This document shows positions 42,356 to 51,748 of a stretch of 64,000 bases of DNA, one piece after another. Each line of letters starts with the position of its first letter. Within the stretch, counting starts at the first letter, position 1. The stretch covers positions 30,272-94,271 of the forward strand of contig CAWFIB010000017.1 in NCBI GenBank assembly GCA_963815775.1, given 5' to 3'. Below the pieces are notes generated by a model. The model made no database searches. It was not told where the DNA came from and saw only the letters and a program-made list of their open reading frames with translations. The position numbers were made by a program, and so were the translations under genes. Source of the stretch: CAVVDY01 sp963815775 (GTDB taxonomy: Bacteria > Acidobacteriota > Terriglobia > Terriglobales > Acidobacteriaceae).

Positions 42356-43558
42356 GTGCTGATTCAGCGCATCGAGTTCTTGGCCGAACGCGACTCCGAG
42401 CTGTTTGCCGCCGCTCCGGCGAGCTCGGCGGTGTTCGTGCTGCGAGGCGTGGCCGCCGGCAGCGAGCCCTACGTCAGCAAGACCTCGAACCTGCGCCGGA
42501 GGCTGCAACGCCTGCTGAGCGCAAGTGAGGGCCGCAAGCTCAACCTGCGCGACCGCGTGCGCTTCGTCGAATGGACTCCCGCTGGGTCGGACTTCGAGGC
42601 GTCCTTCCTGCTGTACAGGACGCTACGGCAGGAGTTTCCCAAAACCTATGACAAACGCCTGCGGCTGCGATTTGCGCCGCTGGTGAAGCTGATTCTCAGC
42701 AACCCATACCCGCGAGCGACGGTGACCACGCGCATCTCCAGCTTGAAGGGCAATGCGGAGTATTACGGGCCATTTGTATCCCGAGTAGCTGCCGAGAAGT
42801 TTGCCAACGACTCGCTGGACCTGTTCAAGATGCGCCGCTGCATCGAGGACTTGCATCCCGATCCGGCATTTCCCGGCTGCATTTATTCGGAGATGAAGAT
42901 GTGCCTGGCGCCGTGTTTCAAGGGCTGCAGCGACGAGGAGTACGCAGCGGAGGTCGGGCGGGTGCAGCAGTACTTGCAAAGCGGAGGCCAGTCGCTGGTG
43001 CGCGAGATTGAGCGCATGCGGGATGAGGCGTCGGCGAGCCTGGACTTCGAGGGTGCGGCTGCGTTGCATACACGACTGGAAAAAGTAAAAGCCGCGACCG
43101 TGCAACTGGGCGAGATTGTGCGCCGGATCGACGATCTGAATGGGGTGATCATCCAGCCGTCGGCCGAAACGGAGTCGGTCGCGTTATTCAAGATCGAGGC
43201 GGGAATGATCTGCGAGCCTGTGTCCCTCAATGTGGGAGCCCGGGCCGAGGCCGATCATTTGCGGGCGAAACCGTTGTCGATGGAAGCGCGCATCCTCGCC
43301 AGGCTCGCCAGGGTAGAGGATAGCAAGCCTCGCAGCGCTCTGGAGTGGATGGAACACATCGCCATGCTCAAGCGCTGGTACTACCGCTCGGCGAAAACCG
43401 GCGAACTCTTTCTGGCCGATGCCGACGGCGAGCTGCCAATGCGGCGCGTGGTGCGAGGCGTGTCGCGCGTCTTTCGCGGGGAAAAGGCGGCAGGAGACCT
43501 GAGCGAAACGGCGGGAGATTATTGGAGGGTTCGTGCGGGTGAGGCGGGGGTTCAGTAG
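42356..43558 (+). CDS. Short UvrC-like protein lacking the C-terminal nuclease half
   Basis: 400 residues from GTG 42356. The N-terminus is a degenerate GIY-YIG-like domain: SSAVFVLRG stands where GVY is expected, and YVSKTSNLRRRLQRLL replaces YVGKT, so catalysis is doubtful. Then come the UvrC middle region (CIYSEMKMCLAPCFKGCSDE, the conserved Cys-rich linker) and a UVR motif (VREIERMRDEASASLDFEGA). The RNase H-like nuclease and tandem helix-hairpin-helix of true UvrC are absent, since UvrC is about 600 residues. It might regulate UvrB, or be an alternative nuclease subunit like Cho, although it has an internal Cys linker that Cho lacks. Confidence 0.85.
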   Translation: MLIQRIEFLAERDSELFAAAPASSAVFVLRGVAAGSEPYVSKTSNLRRRLQRLLSASEGRKLNLRDRVRFVEWTPAGSDFEASFLLYRTLRQEFPKTYDKRLRLRFAPLVKLILSNPYPRATVTTRISSLKGNAEYYGPFVSRVAAEKFANDSLDLFKMRRCIEDLHPDPAFPGCIYSEMKMCLAPCFKGCSDEEYAAEVGRVQQYLQSGGQSLVREIERMRDEASASLDFEGAAALHTRLEKVKAATVQLGEIVRRIDDLNGVIIQPSAETESVALFKIEAGMICEPVSLNVGARAEADHLRAKPLSMEARILARLARVEDSKPRSALEWMEHIAMLKRWYYRSAKTGELFLADADGELPMRRVVRGVSRVFRGEKAAGDLSETAGDYWRVRAGEAGVQ

Positions 43559-43629
43559 GAAAGCCTTACCGCGGATTTACGCGGATCGCGCGGATTCTTT
43601 ATCGTTCTTCCAGGTTTGAGCTTCTTTTC

Positions 43630-44055
43630 CTAGCGTTCAGCAGAAGCGCCAACGGAATGGCGGGCAGTTTCGAGCACCAGTCTCCTGAATGTGGGACGTA
43701 CTCCGAAATTCAGGAGTAAACCGACCTCGAAATCCGTCGCTTTGAGATAGTTCAGTAATTGCGCTTCGTGACTACTGTCGAGCGCACGCGCACATTTCAG
43801 CTCGACAATGACGAGGGAACTCACAATTAGGTCCGCTCGAAATACTCCAACCGTCTCATTCCGAAACCGCACCGTCACTGTCTTCTCGCGTTCCACTTGC
43901 AATCCCCTCTCTCGCGGAGCGATGACCATGGCTTCCCTATAGACCGACTCCAGAAAGCCGTGCCCGAGCTCGTTGTAGACCTCGTAAAACGCACCGATGA
44001 TTGGCTCGGTTATCTTTGAATGTCTGAGGTCCAGACTCAAATTCAGTTCCCTCAT
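43630..44055 (-). CDS. GxxExxY protein (PD-(D/E)XK-like)
   Basis: About 141 residues from ATG 44055 (AAGGTAG upstream; an in-frame upstream Met would add 12). The signature GHGFLESVYREAM gives the GxxExxY motif, and FRADLIVSSLVIVELKCAR provides the D...ExK catalytic core of PD-(D/E)XK-type nuclease-like folds. A QLLNYLKATDFEVGLLLNFG tail is typical. The family function is unresolved; members often sit in repetitive or mobile regions. The gene is flanked by CACGGAT-type repeats on both sides (43566-43600 and 44066-44100). Confidence 0.9.
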   Translation of the reverse strand: MRELNLSLDLRHSKITEPIIGAFYEVYNELGHGFLESVYREAMVIAPRERGLQVEREKTVTVRFRNETVGVFRADLIVSSLVIVELKCARALDSSHEAQLLNYLKATDFEVGLLLNFGVRPTFRRLVLETARHSVGASAER

Positions 44056-44087
44056 TCTTCTACCTTCAGAATCCGCGAAATCCGCGT

Positions 44088-45632
44088 TCATCCGCGGTTC
44101 AATGTTTTGGCCCTTTGCCGATTCACGACGCGCACGCCAGCGCGCCAGTGTTCGTCGAGCTGCACCAGTTGCCAGTCGATCTCGGGCGAGAGGTACTTCA
44201 GCAGAACGCTGGTGGCGGGATGGGTGCGCAGCACGGGAGTGACCAGATAGAGCAGGGGCGGATCAGGAGAAAGTTCGCGGGCGGCGAAGTAGCCATTGCG
44301 CACGAAGCCGCCATTCTGCTGGTGCCAGCGGACCCGCGCCCAGTAATCGAGACCTTGCAGCGCCAGATGAATATCGTCGTCGGCCTTTAGTTCGAGAATC
44401 GCAAGCCGGCCATCGATGGTGGAGGCCAATACATCGAGCATAGCGCGGTCGGAGGCGGTAAAGGCAGGCACCTGGGAGTAGACGTGCCGGCCATCGAGGC
44501 GTTCATCGATGGAGCGAACATCGTGCGTGATCAGCGATTCGAGCCAGCGCTCGGGGCATACACGATAGAGCGGATCAGCACGCGATCCGGCGGGATGGCG
44601 GCTTGCAGTGATTCGCTGCATGAAGTTGGCAAAGAGGTCTTCGGTGTATTGGTCGAGGGTGTATTCCGCAGGGCCCATGCCAAAGACAATTGTTTCGGCA
44701 TTTCGAAACGATCCCGCTGCCGGCCCCAGCCGGGCCCGCGCGAATTCCAGGCCGTAGAGCCGAAAGACGATTTCTGTTGGCGAATCAATGGCCACGTCCG
44801 CATCAGGAACATAGGCATGGATGCGAGCGATGGATGCGGCGAAGCGCTCGCGCGCTGATTGCGGATCGACCGCGCGAACCAGGTGGGTAGCCAGATTGCC
44901 GTGATCGCGAAAGTCGAGTTCCTCGCAGCTCTCGGCGCGCTCTGCGAGCTGAAAGATTTGCCACTTGGCGGCGTTCCGATTGAGGTGCGCCATCCGCTGG
45001 CTGACAATCTCGCCGCGCCCATGTGGCAGGAATAGTTTGAGTCCTTCAACGTGGTGCCGGCCTGCGAGTTGCTGGCGCTCATGGTCCAGCCAGAGAATGC
45101 CGAACGTCAGCGCCGCGTCGACGGACGCCTGGGTTTCCTCCCCGCTGACGCCAAGCACGGCAGACGCCGACTGCCCCACCCGCAGCACCGCGCGTGTGTA
45201 TACCGGGCTGAGCGAATGCTGCAGGTCAGGCTTGCTGCTGATCGACTCGATTTTTGCGCCGGGGTATTCGCGCTCCAGCAGACGAACCAGCAGCTTCTGA
45301 TATTCCACCCGAGCGGCGCGTTGAGTGGAGGCGCTGCGATGGCCGGCGTCGGCGCAAATCTCCAACGTCTCAGGCTTTGACTGGCCAAAGCGTAATGCGG
45401 ACAGGCAAAGTACGCGCGGCCGTGCTTCAACATCCAACACGCGCCGCACGATGTTGCGCTCCTCCGACCACACGTGCAGGACGCACTTGCCTTCGCCCGA
45501 AACGGAGTAGCGAGCGCTGCTGAAATCGAACAGGACATTGCCATTTTCGATGAGAACGGCATGCGGCGCCTCCAGCAGAAAGCTCTCCAGCGTCCGGGCC
45601 AGCGCTTCGGCGGTGAGGGAGGAGGTCAGCAT
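44088..45632 (-). CDS. Large protein of unknown function with PD-(D/E)XK-like C-terminal motif
   Basis: 514 residues, soluble, no signal peptide. I do not recognise the first 380 residues. Near residues 398-425 the sequence DVLASTIDGRLAILELKADD has a D...ExK arrangement, with Glu at about 414, preceded by beta strands and followed by a QGLDYW helix, as in PD-(D/E)XK nuclease-like or Holliday-resolvase-like folds. The N-terminal strands (VLIENGNVLFDFSSARYSVS) suggest a beta-rich module. It lies next to a GxxExxY protein. The start at ATG 45632 has no strong ribosome site. Confidence 0.75.
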   Translation of the reverse strand: MLTSSLTAEALARTLESFLLEAPHAVLIENGNVLFDFSSARYSVSGEGKCVLHVWSEERNIVRRVLDVEARPRVLCLSALRFGQSKPETLEICADAGHRSASTQRAARVEYQKLLVRLLEREYPGAKIESISSKPDLQHSLSPVYTRAVLRVGQSASAVLGVSGEETQASVDAALTFGILWLDHERQQLAGRHHVEGLKLFLPHGRGEIVSQRMAHLNRNAAKWQIFQLAERAESCEELDFRDHGNLATHLVRAVDPQSARERFAASIARIHAYVPDADVAIDSPTEIVFRLYGLEFARARLGPAAGSFRNAETIVFGMGPAEYTLDQYTEDLFANFMQRITASRHPAGSRADPLYRVCPERWLESLITHDVRSIDERLDGRHVYSQVPAFTASDRAMLDVLASTIDGRLAILELKADDDIHLALQGLDYWARVRWHQQNGGFVRNGYFAARELSPDPPLLYLVTPVLRTHPATSVLLKYLSPEIDWQLVQLDEHWRAGVRVVNRQRAKTLNRG

Positions 45633-45879
45633 GACACACCTCAGCCAAGCCTAGCGAAACCCCGGGGGGCTGGCTGCAATGGGCCGCACAGGCGTGTGTG
45701 ATAATCGAACATGCCCTGTGCGACGCTCGGAAGGCGGGGTTTACCACGGATTTTCGCGGATGAACTCGGATCGGAAGAAATAAGGTCGGCGAAGACTATC
45801 CATCTCATACGTGGCTTCTTCGGCCGACGGCGGCGGCGCGCGTCCAGCGGATAGGCTGAAACATCCAATAAGGGTGACC

Positions 45880-47304
45880 ATGGATAAGAAGTTCTTTTTC
45901 GATCGCTACGGACTGGCGCAGGCCGATGTGGAACGTTATCTGGCGACTGCGCTCTCGGCCGGCGGCGACTATGCCGACCTTTACTTCGAATATCAGACCT
46001 CGACCTCGGTTTCGCTCGACGAAAGCATGGTGAAGTCGGCCACGCAGGGCATCTCGGTAGGCTGCGGGGTGCGTGTGCTTGCCGGCGACCGAACCGGCTA
46101 TGCCTACACCGACGACCTTTCGTCGGAGCGCATCCTGCACGCGGCGCGCACCGCGGCGCTGATTGCCACGGGTCCGGCAAAGCAGCCGGTCGTTGGGCTG
46201 ACGGACAAGCCTTCGCGCAACCTGTACCCGGTGCCGCTGCCTTCCGTGGAAGCGGAGGTGCTGGCAAAAGTCGACCTGGTACAGCGTGCCGACAAGGCGG
46301 CCCGGGCCTACGATTCGCGCATTCACGAAGTGCGGGTGAGTTATTCGGACGAGTTGCGGCGCATTCTGGTCATTGGCTCGGACGGCAGCTTCGCCGAAGA
46401 CTCGCAGCCGCTGGCGCGCATGAATGTTTTCTGCATCGCGAAGTCGGAGCAGGGCTCGGCGCGGGGAACGGCCGGCGGCGGCGGACGCGTGGGTATCGAA
46501 TTTTTCCAGATCGAAAAGACGCCGGAACACTTTGCCGCCGAAGCGGCACGCCAGGCGATCATCCAGCTCGACGCGCGGGACGCACCGGCAGGCGAGATGG
46601 CGGTTGTGCTCGGTCCAGGCTGGCCGGGAATCCTGCTGCATGAAGCGATTGGCCATGGCCTGGAAGCCGACTTCAATCGCAAGAAGACTTCCGCCTTCTC
46701 GGACATGATGGGACGCCGGGTCGCCAGCGACAAATGCACCGTGATCGACAACGGCACCATGCCCGGACGACGCGGCTCGCTGAACGTGGACGATGAGGGC
46801 AACCGCACCGACAGCACGGTGCTGATCGAGAAGGGAATCCTGAAGGGCTACCTGACCGACAAGCTGTCTTCCCGATTGATGAGCCTGCCGAACACCGGCA
46901 ACGGGCGGCGTGAGAGCTATCAACACATCCCTATGCCGCGCATGACGAACACGTACATGCTGGCGGGGCAAGATGCGCCTGAGGACATCCTTCGATCGGT
47001 GAAGTACGGTATCTACGCGGTGAACTTCGGCGGCGGGCAAGTCGACATTACTAACGGCAAATTCGTATTTTCCGCCTCCGAAGCCTATCTGATCGAGGAC
47101 GGGAAGGTCACCTCGCCGCTCAAGAATGCGACTCTGATCGGCAACGGGCCCGACGTTCTGACCAAGGTATCCATGGTCGGCAGCGACCTTCAACTTGACG
47201 AGGGAGTCGGCACCTGCGGCAAGGAAGGGCAGTCCGTCCCGGTGGGGGTGGGTATTCCCACCCTGAAGATCGACCGTCTTACCGTCGGCGGAACTGGGGC
47301 TTGA
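45880..47304 (+). CDS. tldD: TldD-type metalloprotease subunit
   Basis: 474-residue TldD. The zinc motif HEAIGHGLE (His254, Glu255, His259; HExxxH) carries the active site of the TldD/TldE heterodimeric protease, which trims unfolded or modified peptides, including microcin or antitoxin substrates in other bacteria. Later parts (MPRMTNTYMLAGQDAPEDIL, GIYAVNFGGGQVDITNGKFV) match the family closely. The start is ATG 45880 after AAGGGTGACC. It is followed by tldE, 264 bases downstream on the same strand, and the two are expected to function together. Confidence 0.96.
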   Translation: MDKKFFFDRYGLAQADVERYLATALSAGGDYADLYFEYQTSTSVSLDESMVKSATQGISVGCGVRVLAGDRTGYAYTDDLSSERILHAARTAALIATGPAKQPVVGLTDKPSRNLYPVPLPSVEAEVLAKVDLVQRADKAARAYDSRIHEVRVSYSDELRRILVIGSDGSFAEDSQPLARMNVFCIAKSEQGSARGTAGGGGRVGIEFFQIEKTPEHFAAEAARQAIIQLDARDAPAGEMAVVLGPGWPGILLHEAIGHGLEADFNRKKTSAFSDMMGRRVASDKCTVIDNGTMPGRRGSLNVDDEGNRTDSTVLIEKGILKGYLTDKLSSRLMSLPNTGNGRRESYQHIPMPRMTNTYMLAGQDAPEDILRSVKYGIYAVNFGGGQVDITNGKFVFSASEAYLIEDGKVTSPLKNATLIGNGPDVLTKVSMVGSDLQLDEGVGTCGKEGQSVPVGVGIPTLKIDRLTVGGTGA

Positions 47305-47568
47305 GGCACTATTTGTCCCACAGAGTAATCCACAGACTGTGTGGCGATTCACGATTTCGAAACATTCGTGTGAGTTATTGATTTACTGAGGCTTACTGTG
47401 GGATGCGGCTTCGCAATACGGCGGCGCTGAGCGATTTCCACAAAGCTTCCACAGCGTGGGCTGGGCCGGCTGGATCGGGAAGGCCCCGACATTGTAGGAC
47501 TACAGCCACTGGCCGGAATCCCACAATGTCAGATGCTACGAGAACATACGAGAAAGGCTCTTTTGGGG

Positions 47569-48963
47569 ATGAGTACACCTGTTCAGGAACAAACAACGAC
47601 CGGCGCGCCAGCAGCGGTCGACCTTCGCGAAGTTGCGGTGGACGCGGTACGCATGGCGACGCAGCTTGGTGCCACCGCGGCAGAAGCAGTCGCCACTGAT
47701 GGCAGCGAGTTCTCGACCACGGTTCGTCTGGGAAAAGTCGAGACTCTCAAGGAGGCCGGATCGAAGGCGGTGGGCATTCGTGTCTTTATGGGACAGAGTT
47801 CAGCGAGCACTTATTCCAGCGACCTGACTCCTGAAGGCGTACGCACCATGGTTGAATCCGCGGTTTCGCTGGCGCGCATCACCAGCGCAGACCCGCTGGC
47901 CGGATTGCCCGATCCCGCGGAGTTAGGCAGGCTCGAAGGCGACCTGGGCTTATACCACAATGACGTATATTCGCTGTCGACCGAGGACCGGATCGATTAC
48001 GCACGCCGTGCGGAAAAGGCGGCGATGACGGCTGATGCGCGGATCACGAACTCCGAGGGCGGCACGTTCGATGCCGCTGTGGGATATAAGGTGCTGGCGA
48101 ATTCGCTGGGGTTCGTCGGGGACAATCGACGCTCCTACTGCGCGGTCGTTGCCATACCCATCGCACAAGTCGAGGGCTCGGCCATGCAGCGCGACTACTG
48201 GTACTCGGTGTCGCATTCGCTGAAGAAGCTGGAGTCGCCGGAAGAGGTGGGGGCCATCGCTGCCAAGCGCACCCTGCGCCGCCTGGGAGCGCGCAAGGTG
48301 AAAACCGCGAAGGTGCCCATAGTTTTTGAGAACACGGTTTCGGCGGCGCTGCTGGGCCACATTTTCGAGGCGGTGAACGGCGATTCGGTGTATCGGGGCG
48401 CTTCGTTTCTAACCGGCAAGCTGAACGACAAGATCGCGGGCGAGAACGTCACCATCGTTGACGACGGTACGATACCGGGCCTGTTCGGTACCAGCCCGTT
48501 CGATAGCGAAGGCGTGGTCAGCCGCAGAACGAGGGTGATCGAAAACGGTATCCTGCAGTCCTACCTGCTCAACACTTACACTGCGAAGAAGCTGGGGCTG
48601 AAGACGACCGGCAACGCGGCCCGCGGGCTGGCGGGAACCCCCGGCATCGGTCCCGGGAACTTCTTCCTGCAGCCGGGAACGAAGAGTCTGCAGCAGATCC
48701 TTGGCGATATTAAGGAAGGCCTGTTGGTCACGGAGTTCCTCGGGCACGGCGTCAACATGGTCACCGGCGACTTCTCCCGCGGCGCGAGCGGGGTGTGGAT
48801 CCAGAACGGCGAGCTGACGTTTCCGGTGGAGGAGATCACCGTCGCCGGGAATCTCAAAGCCATGTTGTTCAACATCAGCGAGATTGGAAGCGACCTGGAA
48901 TTTCGCAGCGCCATCGCGTGTCCCACACTGCGGATTGACGGCATGACGGTGGCGGGGGAGTAG
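47569..48963 (+). CDS. pmbA: TldE/PmbA-type protease partner
   Basis: About 464 residues of the TldE (PmbA) family, the catalytically silent partner of TldD. It lacks the HExxxH motif (the region reads FLGHGVNMVTGDFSRGASGV), as expected for this subunit. Typical features are RKVKTAKVPIVFENTVSAAL, LLGHIFEAVNGDSVYRGASF and GEITFP-like WIQNGELTFPVEEITVAGN. I chose ATG 47569; an in-frame ATG at 47533 is an alternative with no better ribosome site. The gap before it (47305-47568) contains three DnaA-box-like words but no gene. Confidence 0.94.
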   Translation: MSTPVQEQTTTGAPAAVDLREVAVDAVRMATQLGATAAEAVATDGSEFSTTVRLGKVETLKEAGSKAVGIRVFMGQSSASTYSSDLTPEGVRTMVESAVSLARITSADPLAGLPDPAELGRLEGDLGLYHNDVYSLSTEDRIDYARRAEKAAMTADARITNSEGGTFDAAVGYKVLANSLGFVGDNRRSYCAVVAIPIAQVEGSAMQRDYWYSVSHSLKKLESPEEVGAIAAKRTLRRLGARKVKTAKVPIVFENTVSAALLGHIFEAVNGDSVYRGASFLTGKLNDKIAGENVTIVDDGTIPGLFGTSPFDSEGVVSRRTRVIENGILQSYLLNTYTAKKLGLKTTGNAARGLAGTPGIGPGNFFLQPGTKSLQQILGDIKEGLLVTEFLGHGVNMVTGDFSRGASGVWIQNGELTFPVEEITVAGNLKAMLFNISEIGSDLEFRSAIACPTLRIDGMTVAGE

Positions 48964-48992
48964 GACATCAACCGCGGACTGCGGGAAAGTTA

Positions 48993-49325
48993 GCCACGGA
49001 TTTACACGGAAGAACACGGATCGGAATTGGAACCTTTGAAGAGCGGCGGTAGCGTTTTGTGTCGCCGGCTGAAGCGGACTCAGGATCTTGATAATAGCGC
49101 CGGAATGCCGAGCTAAAGAGAAACTGGTGCCGTCCGCTGAAGCGGACTGGGGATTTCCCACTTACGCCCTCCAGCAATAAATTGCTGGGCTTAGATATGC
49201 TGTCCCTGCGGGACGGGGTGTGGTTTGTCCCACCGGCGTCGCTCAATCACGAGTTTCGTAACATCCTCTAAAGCCCGGCTCTACCCACTGCCCGGACCGG
49301 ATACAGCAATTCTTAAAGAGGTGTA
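48993..49325. repeat. Composite intergenic repeat, includes second MITE-like copy
   Basis: It opens with the dispersed word CCACGGATTTACACGGA (48994-49010). The block GGATCTTGATAATAGCGCCG (from 49083) matches 26.2 kb. Then 49117-49263 is the inverted copy of the 2289-2446 element: its right end AGTTTCGTAACA (49252-49263) is intact, while the left end is degraded. The block ATACAGCAATTCTTAAAGAG (49300-49319) again matches 26.2 kb. So the MITE-like unit sits inside another repeat family. No coding frame is present. Confidence 0.7.
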
Positions 49326-49332
49326 GGCCGCG

Positions 49333-49872
49333 CTAGCGGCGACGGCTGACGGCTGGGGCGGGAGGCCCGCCGCTGTAGTCCTTGGGATAGACCACGACAT
49401 ATCTCTGCAGCGCCTCTCCGGCGCTTTCGGTGCGCAGGTCAGTGTAGTCGCGCAAAGCGATGTGCACGATGCGGCGCTCGCGGGATGGCATAGGCGCGAA
49501 GGCATAGGGCACGCCGGTGCGGCGGACCTGGGCGGCAGCGACCTCGGATGCCATGCGCAGTTCTTTCTTGCGACTTGAGCGGAAGTTCTGGCAGTCAAAG
49601 AGCACCTGGTCGTGCTCTTCCGGCGACAGCCTGAGCATCTCCAGCGCGACATGCTCGAAGGCGCGCAGCAGTTCGGCACTGCGCTCGAGCAACAACGGAC
49701 TGTCAGCACCGGCGAGATCCACCAGTATGGCGGGGGTTTCCCAATCGTGATCGTCGGCGGCGGGCGGGTCGACGATGATCTTGTACTTCAGGCGGAAATC
49801 GCCATATTTGATGATTCCGTTCAGCAGTTCACTGATCTTGCGAGCGGCGGCGACTTTGTCCTGAATTGGCAT
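49333..49872 (-). CDS. khpB: Jag/KhpB-type R3H-domain RNA-binding protein
   Basis: 179 residues. The C-terminal R3H domain is clear: APMPSRERRIVHIALRDYTD, then an Arg-rich VVVYPKDY end, with the invariant Arg-x3-His of R3H. The N-terminal 80 residues fit the KH-type part of Jag/KhpB (FRLKYKIIVDPPAADDHDWE, then LLLERSAELLRAFEHVALEM). It lies directly after yidC, nine bases downstream, the conserved yidC-jag order. KhpB homologues bind RNA and affect cell envelope growth in Firmicutes; the acidobacterial role is untested. Confidence 0.87.
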   Translation of the reverse strand: MPIQDKVAAARKISELLNGIIKYGDFRLKYKIIVDPPAADDHDWETPAILVDLAGADSPLLLERSAELLRAFEHVALEMLRLSPEEHDQVLFDCQNFRSSRKKELRMASEVAAAQVRRTGVPYAFAPMPSRERRIVHIALRDYTDLRTESAGEALQRYVVVYPKDYSGGPPAPAVSRRR

Positions 49873-49881
49873 GGTTGTCAG

Positions 49882-51669
49882 CTACTTGTCCTTCTTGCGT
49901 GCACGCTTTTCCATTTCCGCGCGCATCTCTTTTCCCAGCCCGGTGCGGTTCATGATCGCCTGCTGAATGATGGCGATGACGTTACCCATCACCCAGTAGA
50001 GGCTTAGTCCGGAAGGTAGCGACCAGCTAAAAAACCCGAGCATGGCGGGCATCATGAAGGTCATCATGCGCTGCTGTGCCGGATCCATGCCGGCGCTGGG
50101 CGTCAGCTTTTGCATGTAGAAGGTGCTCAGCACAATGAGCACCGGCAAAACATACAACTTGTCCGGCGAGGACAAGTCGTGAATCCACATGAATTGCGCC
50201 TGCCGCAACTCGATGGCGTTGCCCAGCATGGAGTAGAAAGCCCAGAGGAACGGCAACTGGATCAATAGCGGCAGGCAGCCCCCGGCCGGGTTGGCGCCCT
50301 CTTTTTTGTAGAGGGCGGAGATTTCGGTGTTCATCTCCTGCCGGCGCGGATCGCGCATGGGGAGTTTCTTGTATCGCTCCTGGATGGCCTTCATCTGCGG
50401 CTGCAGCTTCTGCATCTTGAGCGCCGACTTCTGGGCGGTGATGCGCAGCGGCAGCAGGGCGATGTTGATGATGATGGTGAGGATGATGATCGACCAGCCC
50501 CAGTTTTGGATCCAGTGGTTGTAGGTCCATTTCAGCCACTGGAAGAGCGGGCGGGCGAAGAAGCTGAAGTAGCCGAAGTCGACGACGTGGCGCAGGTCGG
50601 GGCCTCCGGCCTTGCCATCGTCCAGCCGGGCCTGAACCGACTCAAGCACGTCGACGGCCTTCGGTCCGACAAACAGGCGTTCGCTGGTGACGCCGGTGGT
50701 ATTGCCGACTGCCGCACCGAGTACTTGATAGGTGTCCGTCTTGTTCGGGTCCGGGTGATCGGGGTCTTTGGGGACGGTGATCTCGTGGTGCAGCATGAGC
50801 AGCGCGGCGTCGCGCGGCATATCCGGCAGGAAGATCGCGGCGAAGTACTGGTCTTGTACGCCGGCCCAGCTCAGCGGCCCGGGCAGCGTATTACCGCCGC
50901 TGACCTTCTTAGCTTCCAGGCGTTTGACTTTGCCCTCCGACTCATACTCGACGCGGGCAGAAGCGTAGTTGGGACCGGTGACCTGATCGCCGAAGGCAGC
51001 CGGCCACGCTGGGTACGCCTGGACGCTCTTGCCGTCCTGGGTAACAGCCACGTCGACTTGCAGAACGTAGCTGTGGTCGAACCGGAAAGTCTTGCGAACG
51101 GTAAGGCCCCCGTCGGAGTACTCGTAGGTCAGCTCGCCCGGGGCGGTAACGGTGCCCTGAGCGCTGGGGAGGTAGAGCGCGGAGTTCAGTTGGTCGCGCA
51201 GCTTGTCGTCATAGGTGTACAGGCCGAGCGGCAGGCCATACTGTATCGCTGCCGAGTTGACCAGGTCGAGGGGCTGTCCCTTTTCGTCCTTGTACTTTTT
51301 CAGCACCCACGACTTGGCCTCCGCGCCTTTGTTGGTGAAGACAATGCGATATAGGTCGTTCTCCACCACGGTGTCGACTTCGCCATTGGCGGCCTTGTGC
51401 TCGGTGACGGTCGGCTTCGCCGCCGGCTTGCCTTTTGCAGGCGTCGGCGCTTGCTTCGTCTCGGTTGCGGGCGCTGCTGCGGCCTTCTCTTCCGCAGGCG
51501 GAGTGGTCTGCGACGCCGTGGACTGCTGGGGCGGCTTCGGCGGAGTCTTGGGCTCTTTCTTGATGAGCAGGAACTGGCCGAGGAGGATCAAGCCAAAGAC
51601 GGCGACCAGAATCAGCGTCATCCGGCTTGATCCGCCGGGCTCCTGTTGTGGATTGCGGTACTCGGGCAA
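49882..51669 (-). CDS. yidC: Membrane protein insertase YidC
   Basis: 595 residues, Gram-negative type. N-terminal membrane anchor (about 16-34, LILVAVFGLILLGQFLLI), an Ala/Pro/Lys-rich linker, the large periplasmic domain (about 90-365) and the five-helix insertase core (about 370-570). The core includes the hydrophilic-groove Arg (PLRITAQKSALKMQKLQPQM) and LLIQLPFLWAFYSMLGNAIE. It inserts and folds inner-membrane proteins alone or with Sec. It stands in the conserved rpmH-rnpA-yidD-yidC-khpB block. Confidence 0.97.
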   Translation of the reverse strand: MPEYRNPQQEPGGSSRMTLILVAVFGLILLGQFLLIKKEPKTPPKPPQQSTASQTTPPAEEKAAAAPATETKQAPTPAKGKPAAKPTVTEHKAANGEVDTVVENDLYRIVFTNKGAEAKSWVLKKYKDEKGQPLDLVNSAAIQYGLPLGLYTYDDKLRDQLNSALYLPSAQGTVTAPGELTYEYSDGGLTVRKTFRFDHSYVLQVDVAVTQDGKSVQAYPAWPAAFGDQVTGPNYASARVEYESEGKVKRLEAKKVSGGNTLPGPLSWAGVQDQYFAAIFLPDMPRDAALLMLHHEITVPKDPDHPDPNKTDTYQVLGAAVGNTTGVTSERLFVGPKAVDVLESVQARLDDGKAGGPDLRHVVDFGYFSFFARPLFQWLKWTYNHWIQNWGWSIIILTIIINIALLPLRITAQKSALKMQKLQPQMKAIQERYKKLPMRDPRRQEMNTEISALYKKEGANPAGGCLPLLIQLPFLWAFYSMLGNAIELRQAQFMWIHDLSSPDKLYVLPVLIVLSTFYMQKLTPSAGMDPAQQRMMTFMMPAMLGFFSWSLPSGLSLYWVMGNVIAIIQQAIMNRTGLGKEMRAEMEKRARKKDK

Positions 51670-51748
51670 GTTGGTCCGTTCTCTTAGGGGCGGGTCAGGG
51701 TGCGGCGGGGTGAAGACCGACCGCAGAAATCAAGGCACCGGCCCCGTT

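Noticed and set aside
45805..47352. 515-codon minus-strand open frame
   Set aside because: Antisense shadow of tldD with no recognisable protein features.
47305..47568. A second oriC before tldE
   Set aside because: Only three weak box-like words, none matching the consensus, and no AT-rich unwinding element; kept only as a low-interest observation.
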